NCBI GenBank assembly: GCA_024704765.1 | Contig: JAKMXF010000025.1 | Coordinates: forward strand, 1-64,000 | Direction: 5' to 3' | Length of the DNA stretch: 64,000 nucleotides | Source of the DNA: Oopsacas minuta | Lineage: Eukaryota > Porifera > Hexactinellida > Lyssacinosida > Leucopsacidae | Shown: positions 1 through 11,347 of the stretch, piece after piece | How positions within the stretch are numbered: the stretch's first letter is position 1 | Layout: each line of letters opens with the position of its first letter | The notes under the pieces: model-generated | Database searches by the model: none | Seen by the model: only the letters and a program-made list of their open reading frames with translations | What the model was told of the DNA's origin: nothing | Program-made: the position numbers and the translations under genes

Positions 1-532
1 AATGTCTTTGGTTAAGATTGATCATAGGGACTCACTTTGTAAATTGCACACACAATTATCTGTCATTCTGAGAATCATAAATTCAGACAGAAAAATCAAA
101 ACAGAAGAATTGGGTAACCTTTGTACAGACACCTATCTCCTTATTCTTCAACTTTCCCTGGGTGAACATTATACCGACTTTACATAAATTACTAGCCCAT
201 TCTGAAGAAATACTGAGAGAGATGAACTTTGGGTATAGATTGAAATGCTTTAGCGAAGAAGGATCCGAAGCTTGCAACAAATTATCAGGAAATATAGGGA
301 ACATCTAGCAAGGAAAACTTCCTTCGAGGATATTGTCATTGATATATTTGTCAGACTCTCATCTGAAAGCGATCCTGTGTTAATGAAATATCGATCGGCA
401 GTGGTGTGCGCAAAGTGCGGAGAACACGGTCATATCCGAAGAGCTAAGTGCTGTAGAGACAATGCAACAGATTTATTAGAATCATCTATTGATAATATCG
501 TCAAGGGCCTTATTATTGATACGATATTGTAA
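1..532 (+). pseudogene. Transib (RAG1-like) transposase, C-terminal fragment
   Basis: This is the last ~170 codons of a Transib transposase, cut by the window start. Frame 2-187 aligns with the minus-strand Transib at 8.5-10.6 kb (shared L-S-V-x-L-R pattern and E-x-L-C-x-E/D-T-Y). After a frameshift near 185 the text continues with the catalytic-glutamate block F-S-E-E-G-S-E-A-C-N-K, equivalent to the E-S-G-N-K segment of RAG1. A second shift leads into Y-R-E-H-L-A-R-K and the last frame to 532. That tail carries CAKCGEHGHIRRAKC, close to a C-C-G-H-C zinc knuckle. The protein differs clearly from the 8.1-kb copy (roughly 40% by eye), so it is another subfamily. The 3' terminal repeat was not found downstream. 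Family assignment is confident; the gene is dead. Confidence 0.8.
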
Positions 533-1246
533 CAACGTAGTTTGCTGAATGTTAGTGAATAAATAATACAATAAAACATCCCTTAATATAAGTGCTTGTT
601 GTTTTTATCCAGAAATTGTTAGAATTGATATATATATTAGCAAAAAAAGATATGAATAAATTCTAAAAACGCATTTAGAAGTATGAAGTACAAAAGCAAA
701 TTGTGTATGACGTCATTTTATAAAATTATGAATAATTTTGAAATTCTAACACTTGTAATTGCTTCCATGGATATGATATACTATACCCAAATAATGCAAT
801 TTATAGGGCTAACATTGTTATACAATCAGATATTAAAGAAAAACAAAATTCAGCATAAACCTATGACGTCAGAACATGATATATAGAAACCTTATAAAAA
901 TTTTGAATACACCAAATGATTCCTAGCATATGATAACCTATATGCTAATAATACATTACATATGTCTATTTCAAATGAAAATACCCATTCTTTACCAACT
1001 CCCATTTTAAGCCACTATGTATTACCATGCATGAACAATCCTTTGGTGTAACTCTAGACTAATGAATGAAACTAATATTAAATACTACTCGTTTTAACTT
1101 TACATTACAAATTTTCATTCTAAGGGAGACAATAAGACAACACCTCTTAAACTGCCAAAATGTCAAGAATTTTGTTGAATTTTAGACTCATACTCCGTTG
1201 CCTTCTTAGCACTCCTTGTTAAGTAGCTTCTTACTTTTGCTTAGAG
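533..1246. other. AT-rich non-coding stretch
   Basis: No convincing gene. It should hold the 3' flank of the Transib fragment, but no CAYTGTG-type Transib end was recognised. The short open frame at 683-886 has no recognisable motif and the composition of its surroundings. Confidence 0.5.
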
Positions 1247-1827
1247 CAGTGGCTCCCAATCGGTGGTCCGCGGCCCCATTTGGAGCCGCAGGACTATTTA
1301 CATGGGGTCACTTGATCTCTTTATAAATTAATAGTTTCCTCTTTTTACATACTACAATTTGTAATAAAAATTATTATTTTTTGAATATATGTAATTGTTT
1401 ATAAGGATTTGATTAAAATCTCCTCACTATTAAAAGTACATTATCCTCCTCTCCGGAATTCTGTCAATTTGTAAACAATTGATTCTTGTCACTTATTTGA
1501 GTGTCTTCATTATACGAAGCTTTACTTATTCGTGCTGATAAATAATTTATTATGTGGTACCCAATCCTAGCAAAGCAAAGCGTGCTCGTACCAATATTAT
1601 GCATTAACATTGATCGCATATAAAAGGGGTCTTTTAGTTTGTCCTGAAAAAGCACAGCAAACCTGATATTTCAATTTTCCATAATAGTAGAGTATTTTCA
1701 TATATTACATGCCAAAATAATGAGTTTGATAATTTAAAATTGTTTAATTTATGTTCAATATGTGGGGCCACCTACTTAGCACCATGGCTGAATGGGGTCT
1801 TGGGGTGGCAAGGGTTGGGAACCACTG
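1247..1827. mobile_element. Non-autonomous hAT element
   Basis: The left end reads CAGTGGCTCCCAATCGGTGG and the right end is its imperfect complement, finishing GGTTGGGAACCACTG. This is the common hAT CAGTGGTTCCCAACC terminus. Flanking octamers gcttagag (1239-1246) and gcttgggt (1828-1835) agree at 5 of 8 positions, fitting an old 8-bp duplication. The interior (~580 bp) is AT-rich and encodes no recognisable transposase; the small minus frame at 1464-1655 shows no hAT motif. Confidence 0.75.
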
Positions 1828-2365
1828 GCTTGGGTATTATCTGTAATTTAATAATTGGATGCTAGTCTACATATTGCATGGAAATTTTCTGGAAAATCGA
1901 AATATATTCAACAGTGGCTAATTCTTAAACTTACCTTCGAAGTATTTGTTTTCCATTTTCTATATTCTTATCCATAGTCCAAATAATGAATAATACATTT
2001 CCTAGGGTTATGAGTGTACATAATTTTTTTTCTTCATAAATGCCTCTATTCCTAGTTTTGCAACCAAATGTTCAGAGACCCGTGACTAAGTAAAAATACT
2101 AAATTGCGCAGCATGGGATACGGCCTACTTAAATAATATTCTGTATATGTCACCGAGAAGGCCAGCATGAAATGCGTTTTATCACATATCTCCACAAATG
2201 TATATTTTAGAGTAGAGATGTTTATTTATGCCATATAGGGATATGATAGCGAAGATGTATTTCTATTGTGAAATATGGTTTTTCATCATGTCGCAAGAGC
2301 TATTTTTGAACGAAAAATGCTGCATCTCAAACTATGTTTAAACCATGTTCTCAGTGTTTTCTTGC
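1828..2365. other. Non-coding spacer
   Basis: Between the hAT and the palindromic MITE. I see no gene or repeat structure that I can name. Confidence 0.5.
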
Positions 2366-2488
2366 TTGACAGTTATATATATAATGACAGAGACGAATAG
2401 TATATTTGAAAACAATTGTTGATATAAATGGAATGCGAACACATACCTGAGTTGCCAAGAGAACCTGTTTTCATTTGTTTAAGCTATA

Positions 2489-3822
2489 CCAGGGCGTTCA
2501 ATAAGTCTTGCGGGTCATGATATATCTTAGGAATTAGTCAAGTAATATAGCTAACTTTCATATATTATAAGCCCATATAGTTAAACTTCATATACTGAAA
2601 GTTTCAAGCTTATTCAATACAAATTATGAATTTTTGAGATAGTTACATGTAGTCAATTTATACCCACTGTTGAATTTATGGCTTCAAAGAATGATAATTT
2701 CACCCACAAATGGCGAGCTTACATAGAGTTTCGCACATACTCAAGATCCAGCCCGTACAGATCTTCAGCGAGTAACAGGAGATATTGTGCGTGGATTGCC
2801 TTTCCAGATCTACTGTAGAGCGATGGGCTACCAGTTTTAGATCTGGTGATGCTGATGTCACAGATATATCCCGACCTGGAAGGCAGGTAACCGCCAATAA
2901 TTCAGAGAATATCGCACTGATTGAAAGTACGATTATGGAAGACAAGTGCATTACTGTCAATCAGTTAGAACAAAGAATGGAGATTTCATCGGGAGCTATT
3001 GATACAATTCTGACGACTGAGCTTGGCTACCCATCGATTTGTGGGAAATGGGTTCCGCATAAGCTCAGTGAGAATCAAAGGTTGGCACGACTGAATATTG
3101 CCAAGAAACTCTTGGAAACTAATGAGAACTGCGATTCTAGACACCTAACAGAGATTATTATTGGTGACGAGACGTAGGTGTACTATTCAACATCATATAG
3201 CAAGTATAAGAAGAGATCATGAGTGAGGGGCGACGAACGACCGGCGAAAATTCCGAGGCCCAACTTCAGAAAACCTAAGATTATGTACACCATCTTCTTC
3301 AGTAGTCATGGAATTGTCTTGCAATTACCTTGTCAGAGTGGCAAGGCTGTTACTGCTACTTTCTTTACAGAGCAAGTGTTTCCAAATTTAATAAAAAATA
3401 TAGAAAAGTACCGCCCGAAAACCGGAACTCGAGGAATGAAGATTTTAATTGATAACGCCAGTTTCCATACAGCTAAGCTTTCCAAAAATTTCTTGAATGT
3501 AGAAGGGTTAGAATTACATCCCCATCCACCAAACTCACCCGACCTAGCTCTGTGTGATTTTTGGCCATCCCCCAAGCTTAAAATCTACCTTCGAGGCAAA
3601 GATTTTAACACATTACAATCACTTGGAACGGGCCTGTACCAGCACTTCTAATCCATCCCCGAAGAAGTGTACGGAAAAGTGTTTTACAAGTGGGTGGAAA
3701 GGTTAAAACTTTGTGTATCTGCAGGAGGGGATTATTTTGAATATATTATATAGTGAATTAATGTGTATAGTGTTTGTATCATATTCTATGATATCGCCAG
3801 CAAGACTTATTGAACGCCCTAG
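2489..3822 (+). mobile_element. mariner element, full length
   Basis: The inverted termini are c-c/t-AGGGCGTTCAATAAGTCTTGC. TA is present at 2487-2488 and 3823-3824. The element is 1334 bp, typical of mariner. The other arm of the host MITE gives the uninterrupted site agcTATAactca. A second copy starts at 63920 with only two differences in its first 81 bp. Confidence 0.9.
2678..3753 (+). pseudogene. mariner transposase, DD34D, inactivated
   Basis: Cut-and-paste transposase of the mariner family. It starts at the ATG at 2678 (M-A-S-K-N-D), and a frameshift separates that start from the N-terminal helix-turn-helix text (STVERWATSFRSGD) in frame 2785-3177. Visible motifs in order are WVPHKLS, IGDET (first D), LIDNASFHTA (second D) and HPPNSPDLALCDF (third D, with 34 residues between the last two). 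The usual tryptophan after GDET is now TAG (3175-3177), a second stop TGA lies at 3220-3222 where mariners often have tryptophan, and TAA is at 3649-3651. The frame then continues through FYKWVERLKLC to TAG at 3751-3753. Three stops and a frameshift make it a pseudogene of otherwise full length (~350 codons). Confidence 0.9.
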
Positions 3823-4158
3823 TAACTCAAAAACTATCAGTACTATGGCTCTAAAATGTATACCAGTAGTTCTGTAATGATCAACTTCCTATTCACTAAT
3901 AATAGTTCATCTGCTTTTTGCTCATACATTTGAGATATTTTGACAATTACTATATACAGGGTGCAACAAAAGTGTTGTCCCCTTTCATTTTTGTCATTGA
4001 TTGAGTATATAAAACTGAACCTTGACTATTGCATCTGACTTACTCTTTCTAGCTATTACCATAATAGTTTTTGACTATTTCTATCGCAGTTTGATTAACA
4101 TTATTTTTTATCTCTTTCTTTTTACTTGAATTTCGTAAAATCATTTTCTCTGTTCGGA

Positions 4159-4759
4159 ATGGATGTCCGCGACCACGGGTTAGAGGTTCGTTCTCAAGCA
4201 GTAGGTATGTTAAGAAGTGGGCTTTCACAGCAAAACGTAGTTCTCGAACTGGACATTTCAGTGAGATCTGTCAAGAGGTGATGGAGTGCGTATAAAAAAG
4301 GAATGAGCTTGGAAACCAAGACCCGTTCTGGCAGACCGCTGATTTTGAATCGGGTCAATAAAATCATTATCTCCAAAACTTTGACTAAAAGAAGGCAATC
4401 AACTCGCAAGATCGCAAAGAGATTGATTTCAAGTAACGACCCTGTCTCTCACATGACAGTTTATCGCTATTTGACCAATTCAATTGGTGCATCAGCGTTC
4501 AAGAGGCAAAAGACCCCCCGTTTATCGGCAAAAAACATCCAGGACAGACTGAATTTTGCCAACAAACATCAAAATTGGGCGTGGAAGATTGGAAAAAAGT
4601 TCTTTGGTCTGATGAGTCTCCCTTTGAACTGTATGCAACACCCGATCGGCATAATGATCGTGTTTGGGCTAAAACAACTAAAGATGTTTCTCGCATTTTG
4701 TCGGTGAAATTTCCTCAAAAAATTCATGTCTGGGACTTATGTCGCATCAAGCACATCTG
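4159..4759 (+). pseudogene. DD37E transposase, 5' half
   Basis: N-terminal half of a Tc1/mariner transposase. The ATG at 4159 opens a helix-turn-helix region (about residues 10-40, ending S-V-R-S-V-K-R). It is broken by TGA at 4279-4281 and resumes W-S-A-Y-K-K-G, then a paired-like domain containing SGRPLILNR. A frameshift near 4575 moves to GVEDWKKVLWSDESPFELYA, where SDES holds the first catalytic aspartate. A further 1-nt loss near 4733 (tgggactta) precedes the Harbinger insertion point. The 3' half resumes at 7466. Confidence 0.85.
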
Positions 4760-5175
4760 CTGCCGTATTCACTAAGCATACTTAGTACTTAAGTACTAAG
4801 TACGTACTTAAGTCGTATTCACTAAGAGTTAAGTATCACTTATATTCATGAATTTGTGAGTTTCTGATGGATTGCTCTACAGAATTACCTTCAATCATTC
4901 AGGAATATATTTTCATAACTTTTCATGTTTTATGCATAATCTCACGATAATATTGTGGTTTACGTTCATGAAATACTTCACAAATAATGTTACAAGGAAT
5001 TCCTCGAACGCTTATGATATAACATATCTGTTACTAAGGAATGCATTACTTTGTACGTAATGTTAAATACTATCATTCTGAATTATACATTCCAAGTTAC
5101 ACTAATGACTGTTTTGCTAAATACAATTATGATCAAATATAATATATAAATATTCCAGTATTTTAATATAAATAA

Positions 5176-6217
5176 ATGGCACAGATGATTCCACTATTTC
5201 TCGCAGAAGAAGAAACCTCTTCCTCAATGGCACGTCAACGAGTTTCAGGGATCTCAATGATCCCCTAGATTGTTATGATGATATGGAACTTGTTCGACGT
5301 TTCCGTTTCTCTAGAGCTTCAATATCTAAAATTACAGAGTTGATAGCTAACTATTTGAATTTCACCGAGCGTTCTTGTGCTGCTTCTCCTCACTTGCAAG
5401 TTTGTGTGGCACTTCAATTTTTCGCTTCTGGAACGTTCCAGATAATTTGTGGAGATAGGATAAACGTAAGCCAAGCTTCTGCCTCTCGTTATATCCGAGA
5501 TGTTTCTCTGGGTTTGGAAGCTATATACCATCAGTTTGTTAGTTTGCCTGCTGGTCTTAAGAGGGTAGAAGTCAAAAACAAGTTTTATGAGATTGCTCAC
5601 TTTCCAGGCGTAGTAGGATTAGTTGACGGAACACACATACGAATCCAAAGACCCTCGGAAAATGAAGCAGATTATATAAATCGGCATTTTTGCCACTCAA
5701 TTAATGTCCAAGCTATTTGCCAACCAGATGGAATGTTTAGTGATGTATTGGCACGTTTTCCTGGGTCTGTTCACGATTCACGGATTTGGAAGAATTCAGG
5801 TGTTGGGATGCATGTTGAAAATACCTTTTCAATAGGGGAGCATATATTAGGAGATAGCGGCTACATGATGAGGCCATATTTACTCCTTATCGCCAGCCAA
5901 TATCTACTCCCCAATTTAACTACAACTATGCACATAAGAGGACAAGGGTTATTGTTGAACAGACATTTAGGCGATGGAAACGAAGATTCCACTATCTTCA
6001 TGGAGAGCTCAGGATGAGTCCAGATAAAGTTTGTTCCACCATAGTTGCTTGTGCAGTATTGCATAACATAGCAATACAGTGGAAACAACCTCTCTTAGAA
6101 GATGAAGTCTCCGATGATTCCTATCCGGATGATGTTCTTGACTTTGAAGAAACTGTTGGGCATTTGGCATCAAAGCATTACAGGGATCAATTTTCTATTC
6201 ATAATTTCAGCAACTAA
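5176..6217 (+). pseudogene. Harbinger transposase (HARBI1-like DDE nuclease)
   Basis: DDE nuclease that cuts and pastes Harbinger elements together with a Myb-like partner. The likely start is the ATG at 5176; a frameshift before about 5240 joins it to the frame reading FRDLNDPLDCYDD and then the long frame 5283-6017. An N-terminal helix-turn-helix region (VSQASASRYIRDVS) is followed by GVVGLVDGTHIRI (first D), FPGSVHDSRIW (second D) and LGDSGY. After a frameshift near 5890 the third acidic residue appears in V-I-V-E-Q-T-F-R-R-W-K-R-R-F, then the C-terminal frame 6014-6217 (CAVLHNIAIQ). All three catalytic residues can be read, so damage is limited to a few small indels. Family assignment is firm. 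Confidence 0.9.
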
Positions 6218-6447
6218 ATTCACATAGTATATATGTTATGATGTAGATATGTAAACATTGTGCACAGTTAGTGATTATAAGGTAACATGGAAATTGTAGT
6301 TTTGAAACATCTTAGTAGGGTGTTGGTCTTTGTAGTTGGGATATTTATTTGTGAAATGTATCAAGTATCGCACTTGAATTGGGAGCTAGTTGTTGCATTA
6401 TGAAAACTATAAATTGGTGGAGGTTATTGATATTCCAAAGTAAGAGT

Positions 6448-7170
6448 ATGGACAAAGGTCGCAAAGTAAATTGGACAAAGGAGGAGGAGTATGCACTCAT
6501 TGAGGCAATCCAGGATGCTGGAGATATATTGAGAGGTACTGCTGGTCAGTGCGCGGAGATAAACAAAAAAAGACAAGGCTTTGGAACAATGTTATGAGGA
6601 AAATCAATTCCATCCATGGCAACAACCGAGATGTGAAAGATATTAAGAAGAAGTGGAACTATCTAAAGGTTCCGCAAAAGCCCGTGTGGATTCCAATCGA
6701 AGGGAAGCGAGGAGGACAGGAGGAGGGCCAAATGAAGCTGGTGAAGTGGAGGATGAAGACATTCGGATCCTTAGCTCCGATAGGGAAATATCCACATCTG
6801 TGACGGAGAGAGTATCACAGATGTTCTCAAGTACGCCAGCGTTCTCTGGAATATGTGGTAGTGTTGATATGTTTCAAGCCTGAACAACATTGCCTTCACA
6901 CACTGAGATTAGCGAAAGCAGAGAAGTAACACCAGTGTTTGAGGGACCAGAAGTTACTGTAGTTAACAGTCGTCCATAGGGAAGGCCTAGGCGTAAGAGG
7001 AGCATCGAACAGTCAACAAAGTCTCTGATTTACTTCCTCTGCAACGAGAAGTGCTCTTTAAACAGATGGAAGTATTCTCGGCTCAACTACAGCTGATTGA
7101 AGAGCAGAGGGAGTATTATCGTCATAAAAAGCAGAGACTTTTAGAAAAAGATCAACAGCAGCAGCTTTAG
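6448..7170 (+). pseudogene. Harbinger Myb/SANT-like accessory protein
   Basis: Second gene of the Harbinger. It starts at the ATG at 6448 (MDKGRKVNWTKEEEYALIEA), a Myb/SANT-like DNA-binding domain of the MSANTD/NAIF1 type. After a shift near 6550 the frame reads KTRLWNNVMRKINSIHGN and VKDIKKKWNYLK, then shifts again to RREARRTGGGPN, a hallmark of this family. Later text includes GRPRRKR just after an in-frame stop near 6979, and a C-terminal coiled-coil stretch (FKQMEVFSAQLQLIEEQ) ending at TAG 7168-7170. Such proteins carry the transposase to the element ends and into the nucleus. At least two frameshifts and a stop inactivate it. Confidence 0.8.
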
Positions 7171-7465
7171 ATATACGATTTAGTCATATTGTAACATCAT
7201 AGAAAATCATAATTTATAGTGAAAGTATGAATTAATCAAAGAAAACGAGTGACTAAAGTGATTACATCAATGTTATCGATAAATATAATTTGTTTGGAAA
7301 CTTAAAATAGAGCTTGAATAACTCAAGCAACCTCGGTAGGTTACTTAACTTTTGTACTTAGTACATACTTAAGTATGAGCTTAAATCTTAGTGAATACGG
7401 TTTAAGTATGTACTTAGTACTTAAGTACTAAGTACATACTTAAGTATGCTTAGTGAATACGGCCC

Positions 7466-7937
7466 CTGAGCTCCATATATAATTCCACAAGGACAGACTG
7501 TAAGCTCGCTATATTACAGGGATGAAATATTAGCCAAGACTTGTAGAGATGCCATCAACCGTACAGAAAATATGGGACTTATTTCAGAGCGGCCAAAGTT
7601 GGGAAACATGTCCGATTTCATCTTTATGCAAGATGGTGCTCCTGCCCACACGACCAAAATGACTCAGAGGTGGTGCCGAGATAGTCTAAACGAGTTTTGG
7701 GAGAAAGGTGACTGGCCAGGGAATTCACCGAACCTGAACCCAATTGAACACCTTTGGGCTATATTGAAAGAGAGAGTTAATGAGAAGGGTCAGATGACAA
7801 ATCGAAATCAGTTAATTGAAACCGTGAAATTAGCATGGCAAGCCATTACTCCCGATATTTTGGAAAATTTAGTAGGCAGCATGCCAAACAGAGTTAAAGT
7901 TGTTTTGGAAATGGGACGTGATTATATAAACAAATGA
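7466..7937 (+). pseudogene. DD37E transposase, 3' half
   Basis: Continuation of the gene interrupted at 4759. After a short frame-shifted join (Y-Y-R-D-E-I-L-A-K-T-C-R-D-A near 7515), the open frame 7572-7937 reads GLISERPKLGNMSDFIFMQD, then GAPAHTTKMT, and WPGNSPNLNPIEHLWAILK. From the D of QDGAPAH to the E of NPIE there are 37 residues, the DD37E signature described for ITmD37E/TRT elements. It ends at TGA 7935-7937, 74 bp before the element end. Confidence 0.88.
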
Positions 7938-8120
7938 AAGTTGATATTGTGTAGTTATTTCTCATGGATGCTTCTGGCAATCGAAGGGGACAACACTTTT
8001 GTCACACCCTGTAGATGGTAGTCATATAATATATAAGAAATGTCAAAATATCTCAAATATCAACTGAAATCAAATGAAATATTATTAGTGAATAGGAAGT
8101 TTACTATTACAGAACTACTG

Positions 8121-11100
8121 CACAATGTGCCAAAATTGCCATAATGGCGTATTAGGGTAACCATTACAACTAGGCATGTTTTATGTCGTCTATATAGTAA
8201 ATCGACACCGTAAATTTCAAAAATTTCATTTAAATTTTCCGTAGTATTGCCACTATTGGGAATATGACGTCATTTCGGTGATTTCATTATTTTTAACATT
8301 CATAGTTCAATAATATTATTTGTGATTTCTATTATTGAATTAATGGTATAAAGTCAAGCTTCCTATTAGAAAGATTATAGCATATATATAATAAGCTATT
8401 ATATAATAATGAACCAGGGGTGTAGTTTTTCCCTTTACTACATATTGAGGGGATTATACCTTGTGGAAAAACTGTTACTAAATATATAAACTCAATCTCT
8501 AATATTCTTTAATTAATTATCATTCTCCAATACTATGCTATTATATAAGATATCTTGGGGGCTATTTGGGTCATTTGCACTAGAATTCCTCGTTTTGGTG
8601 GATGTAAAACGATTCTGCACTAATAGGGGATCACTACAACACAGAAGGCGAACTAGAATATCTCGTACATTGTCAGAGAATGTTGTTTTTCTGGCAAGAT
8701 TTTCCCGATACGCCTCACGAACTTATTACAAGCTTCTAAACATTCTTCTGATAGATTCTGTAATCCCCTGCCATTATTATATTCTCCAATAATCTTGAAA
8801 GAATGGGAAAGTAGCTTGTGTAAAGAGGGGGTGACGTTCGCCCATGGAAACTGAACTAAGATGTATTCATACGTTTCTTTACACAATTCTTCCATTTTGC
8901 TACAATTAATTAAGTTACCGCTGTTCACAAGTCGTAACACCACAGATAGATAAGTCTGGATCTTCTCTAATAAGAGTTTATCAGATAGATTAATCGAGGA
9001 AGTCGCCCATTTTAAAAAGTCTCGCTTATCCAAAAAGCAATTACGTGCGATGTTCCCAGTAGTTGATGTACCGCCCTGACTTGAAGGAATATCCACACTG
9101 AAACTACACTTCACTAGAAGAATTGCTCGAATCCGCCTCATAGATGCATTTACTTTGTCATCAGATGGTGACCATACCTTGTGACCCGCATCAAGATGGT
9201 ATATTAATAACATATACCACCAGAATACACATAGGTAGGCATGCAAAGGGGAGGCAGCAATTATATTGATGTCAGATGTGGGTTTGTGAGTTATGCCCAA
9301 GCGTTGTTTGGATGGGAGTTTGAGGAAGTGATCCTCATTAACATCATCAAAGAGTTGCCCAGCATCACTAATTAACCTGTTTATGGTGAATCCAGAACGA
9401 ACCCAGTCAATGCTTTTAATTTCTTCGTCAGATGCAGTACATAGATGACAAGAAGCTCCTCCAGCACCATCTAACAGTCCAGCCATTTTGGTGTCAAAGA
9501 GAGAACGGACAATATCAACTTGTACATGTCCTCCTGTTAGGAATAATCTATTCACCAATATTCGTTCGGTTTGGGGATTGACAATTTTATCCATGATAAA
9601 ATGAACATTATTATAATCCTCTTTCAATGCTATCAACGCAACCGGTCTGAAACAAAAGGGGAAATTAGGAGAATGGTTGTAGAAGACATTGTTTCCAAGT
9701 GAATTTGCAATTGATAATATTTTGAATCCAAATAAGATAAAACATTTAGTACTAAAGACAGGGTTATTATTTTGTTGGTTATAGGTGCGATGAGACCCGG
9801 AACCATCTAATCCATCTGATATCTTAACTGTGAGTGGATATTGTGAAATAGAAATTGGCACTAAGGTTGAAATCAAGCGTTCGACTGTAAGCTTTAGTAT
9901 CGAATGATAGGAGATACAAGTTCCAATTGAGAAACCTTCTGGATCATGGACTATCTCAATCTCATCAATCAAAGTTATTTCTCTACGATATCTGGAGACA
10001 AGCTCATAGGATGGTAATTTGACTTGACATTTGAGTACTTTTTTTTAATTTTTATATTTGCTCGCTCCAATCTCTAAACAGTCCAACAGAAAGGCAGATT
10101 TATCGATTGGCGCTTTGTGCAAGATTCCACTAAAACCATTGTTGATGATCTCCTTACACACTTGTGAAGTATCTCGATCGTAAGGATTGTTAGATATTAA
10201 TTCTAAAGCCAGAGAAGCTAGTTGTTTAGGCTCGACATTTTCTCTTTCAGCTAAGAAATGAATATGGTCTGAAAGAATGCTCAGTCTAGATCTGGAAGTT
10301 TGAAGATTGCAATCAAGTAAATGCTTTCTGGAATCATTGACAATTTCTTCAGAGAAATTTCGACTTTCAGAAATAGAAACTTTACGAAAAGGTTCTAATC
10401 CAGGATCGAGTGAAATTCTCTTCTTTCTCGGAATGGAAGTTGATAGAGGTGCAGTATATGAATTGAAGGTCAAATTCTCCCAGGTCTCAAGATCACTCTT
10501 CTTCCGGTAATACTCTCTCGATGATATAAGGGACTTGAACTTATATAGAATAGTATCATGTTCTTCCTGTGAAATATTCTTATCATCAATAAGAAACTGC
10601 GCAGTGGCTTTAAGGCTTTTTGCCCATTGAAATATAGCTAACATATGCTTCTTTGTTGGTTAGAACAGAGGCCATTACTTCACTAGGAACTATTATTAGA
10701 CAGAAAAAGATCAAAATTATTTTCGTGCATCATCTAAATTTGCATGAGGGCAAGAATATATAGAATTTACTTGAATTTCAAAATAATCCTAAAAATACAT
10801 TTTTCCGATTTTTTGTCCGGTCCAAGCATTGATGTACTCAAAAATATATTTGTGCACCCCGCTGCACGTCTGAAAATTGGTGTATAATTTCAAAAAAGTA
10901 AGCACTATAAGCGATTAACAATAAATTATCGTCCTCTTTTGTCACCTGATAGATGCAGCACTCCACACACTATATTAAAACTAAAATATTTTACTCCAGG
11001 CCTTTAAAATTAGACAGCCAACAAAATTTTTTGGAAACAATGATACTTGTAATAATTGCATAAACTGATCTAATATAAGAAATATGTCAAATTGATGATT

Positions 11101-11347
11101 AACTACAAACGTTATACAGTATATATTTGGAAGAAAATCGTTGCTAAGGTAGTTAGGTATTTACTCTTGCGGTTAGCTATTCAAAATAATCTAAAATATG
11201 CTTACTTTAGCTCACTGTAATCGAAATTCCTATGGATCATACATACAGTCGTCAATATTATCCTACTAATTCGACGATGAGATTCATAAAAACGTAGTTA
11301 AATTCGTAATTGAAATTTTGCCTAATACGCCATATCGGCACACTGTG
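8121..11347 (-). mobile_element. Transib element, complete ends
   Basis: The left end begins CACAATGTGCC and the right end, read inward, CACAGTGTGCC, the RAG-type heptamer typical of Transib. The flanking pentamers are identical: TACTG at 8116-8120 and 11348-11352, and the other arm of the host MITE has a single TACTG (actactggtatac). Both ends share an inner block TGGCGTATTAGG, placed 17 nt after the heptamer at the left and 8 nt after it at the right. Length 3227 bp, normal for Transib. It encodes one transposase on the minus strand. Confidence 0.92.
8513..10644 (-). pseudogene. Transib transposase (RAG1-core relative), nearly full length
   Basis: DDE recombinase related to the RAG1 core. 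The N-terminal frame (ATG 10644 to 10045) ends L-E-I-G-A-S-K-Y-K-N and shifts at an eight-A run (~10043) into the main frame (9972-8653, open upstream with LPSYELVSRYRREI). Motifs: KISDGLDGSGSHR (first D, matching the D-G-M-G-D block of RAG1), SLFDTKMAGLLDG (second D), a C-H-L-C zinc ligand pair, SPLHAYLCVFWWY, and LSEECLEACNKFVRR (catalytic E). A 1-nt shift near 8707 leads to YRENLARKTTF and VLENDN with TAA at 8513-8515. Only two frameshifts separate it from a continuous ~700-codon gene, and the catalytic triad is intact. It lacks the cysteine-rich tail seen at 1-532. Confidence 0.93.

Larger units (their letters stand above)
4760..7465 (+). mobile_element. PIF/Harbinger element, two genes, nested
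   Basis: Both ends carry GCCGTATTCACTAAGCATAC followed by palindromic subterminal text built from AAGTACTTAGTAC blocks (4771-4815 and 7400-7455). A CTG flanks each side (4757-4759 and 7466-7468), consistent with a 3-bp duplication of CWG type; joining the flanks restores the reading sense of the host transposase. It encodes a HARBI1-like nuclease and a Myb/SANT-like protein, the usual Harbinger pair, both on the plus strand. Length 2706 bp. Confidence 0.88.
3957..8011 (+). mobile_element. Tc1-like DD37E element (ITmD37E/TRT type), interrupted by Harbinger
   Basis: Termini: CAGGGTGCAACAAAAGTGTT at the left and the complement of CAGGGTGTGACAAAAGTGTT at the right, flanked by TA at 3955-3956 and 8012-8013. 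Without the inserted Harbinger (4760-7465) the element is about 1.35 kb, the usual Tc1/mariner length. It lies in the loop of the palindromic MITE. Confidence 0.9.

Noticed and set aside
683-886. 67-codon plus-strand frame
   Set aside because: Low-complexity composition, no family resemblance and no coding context.
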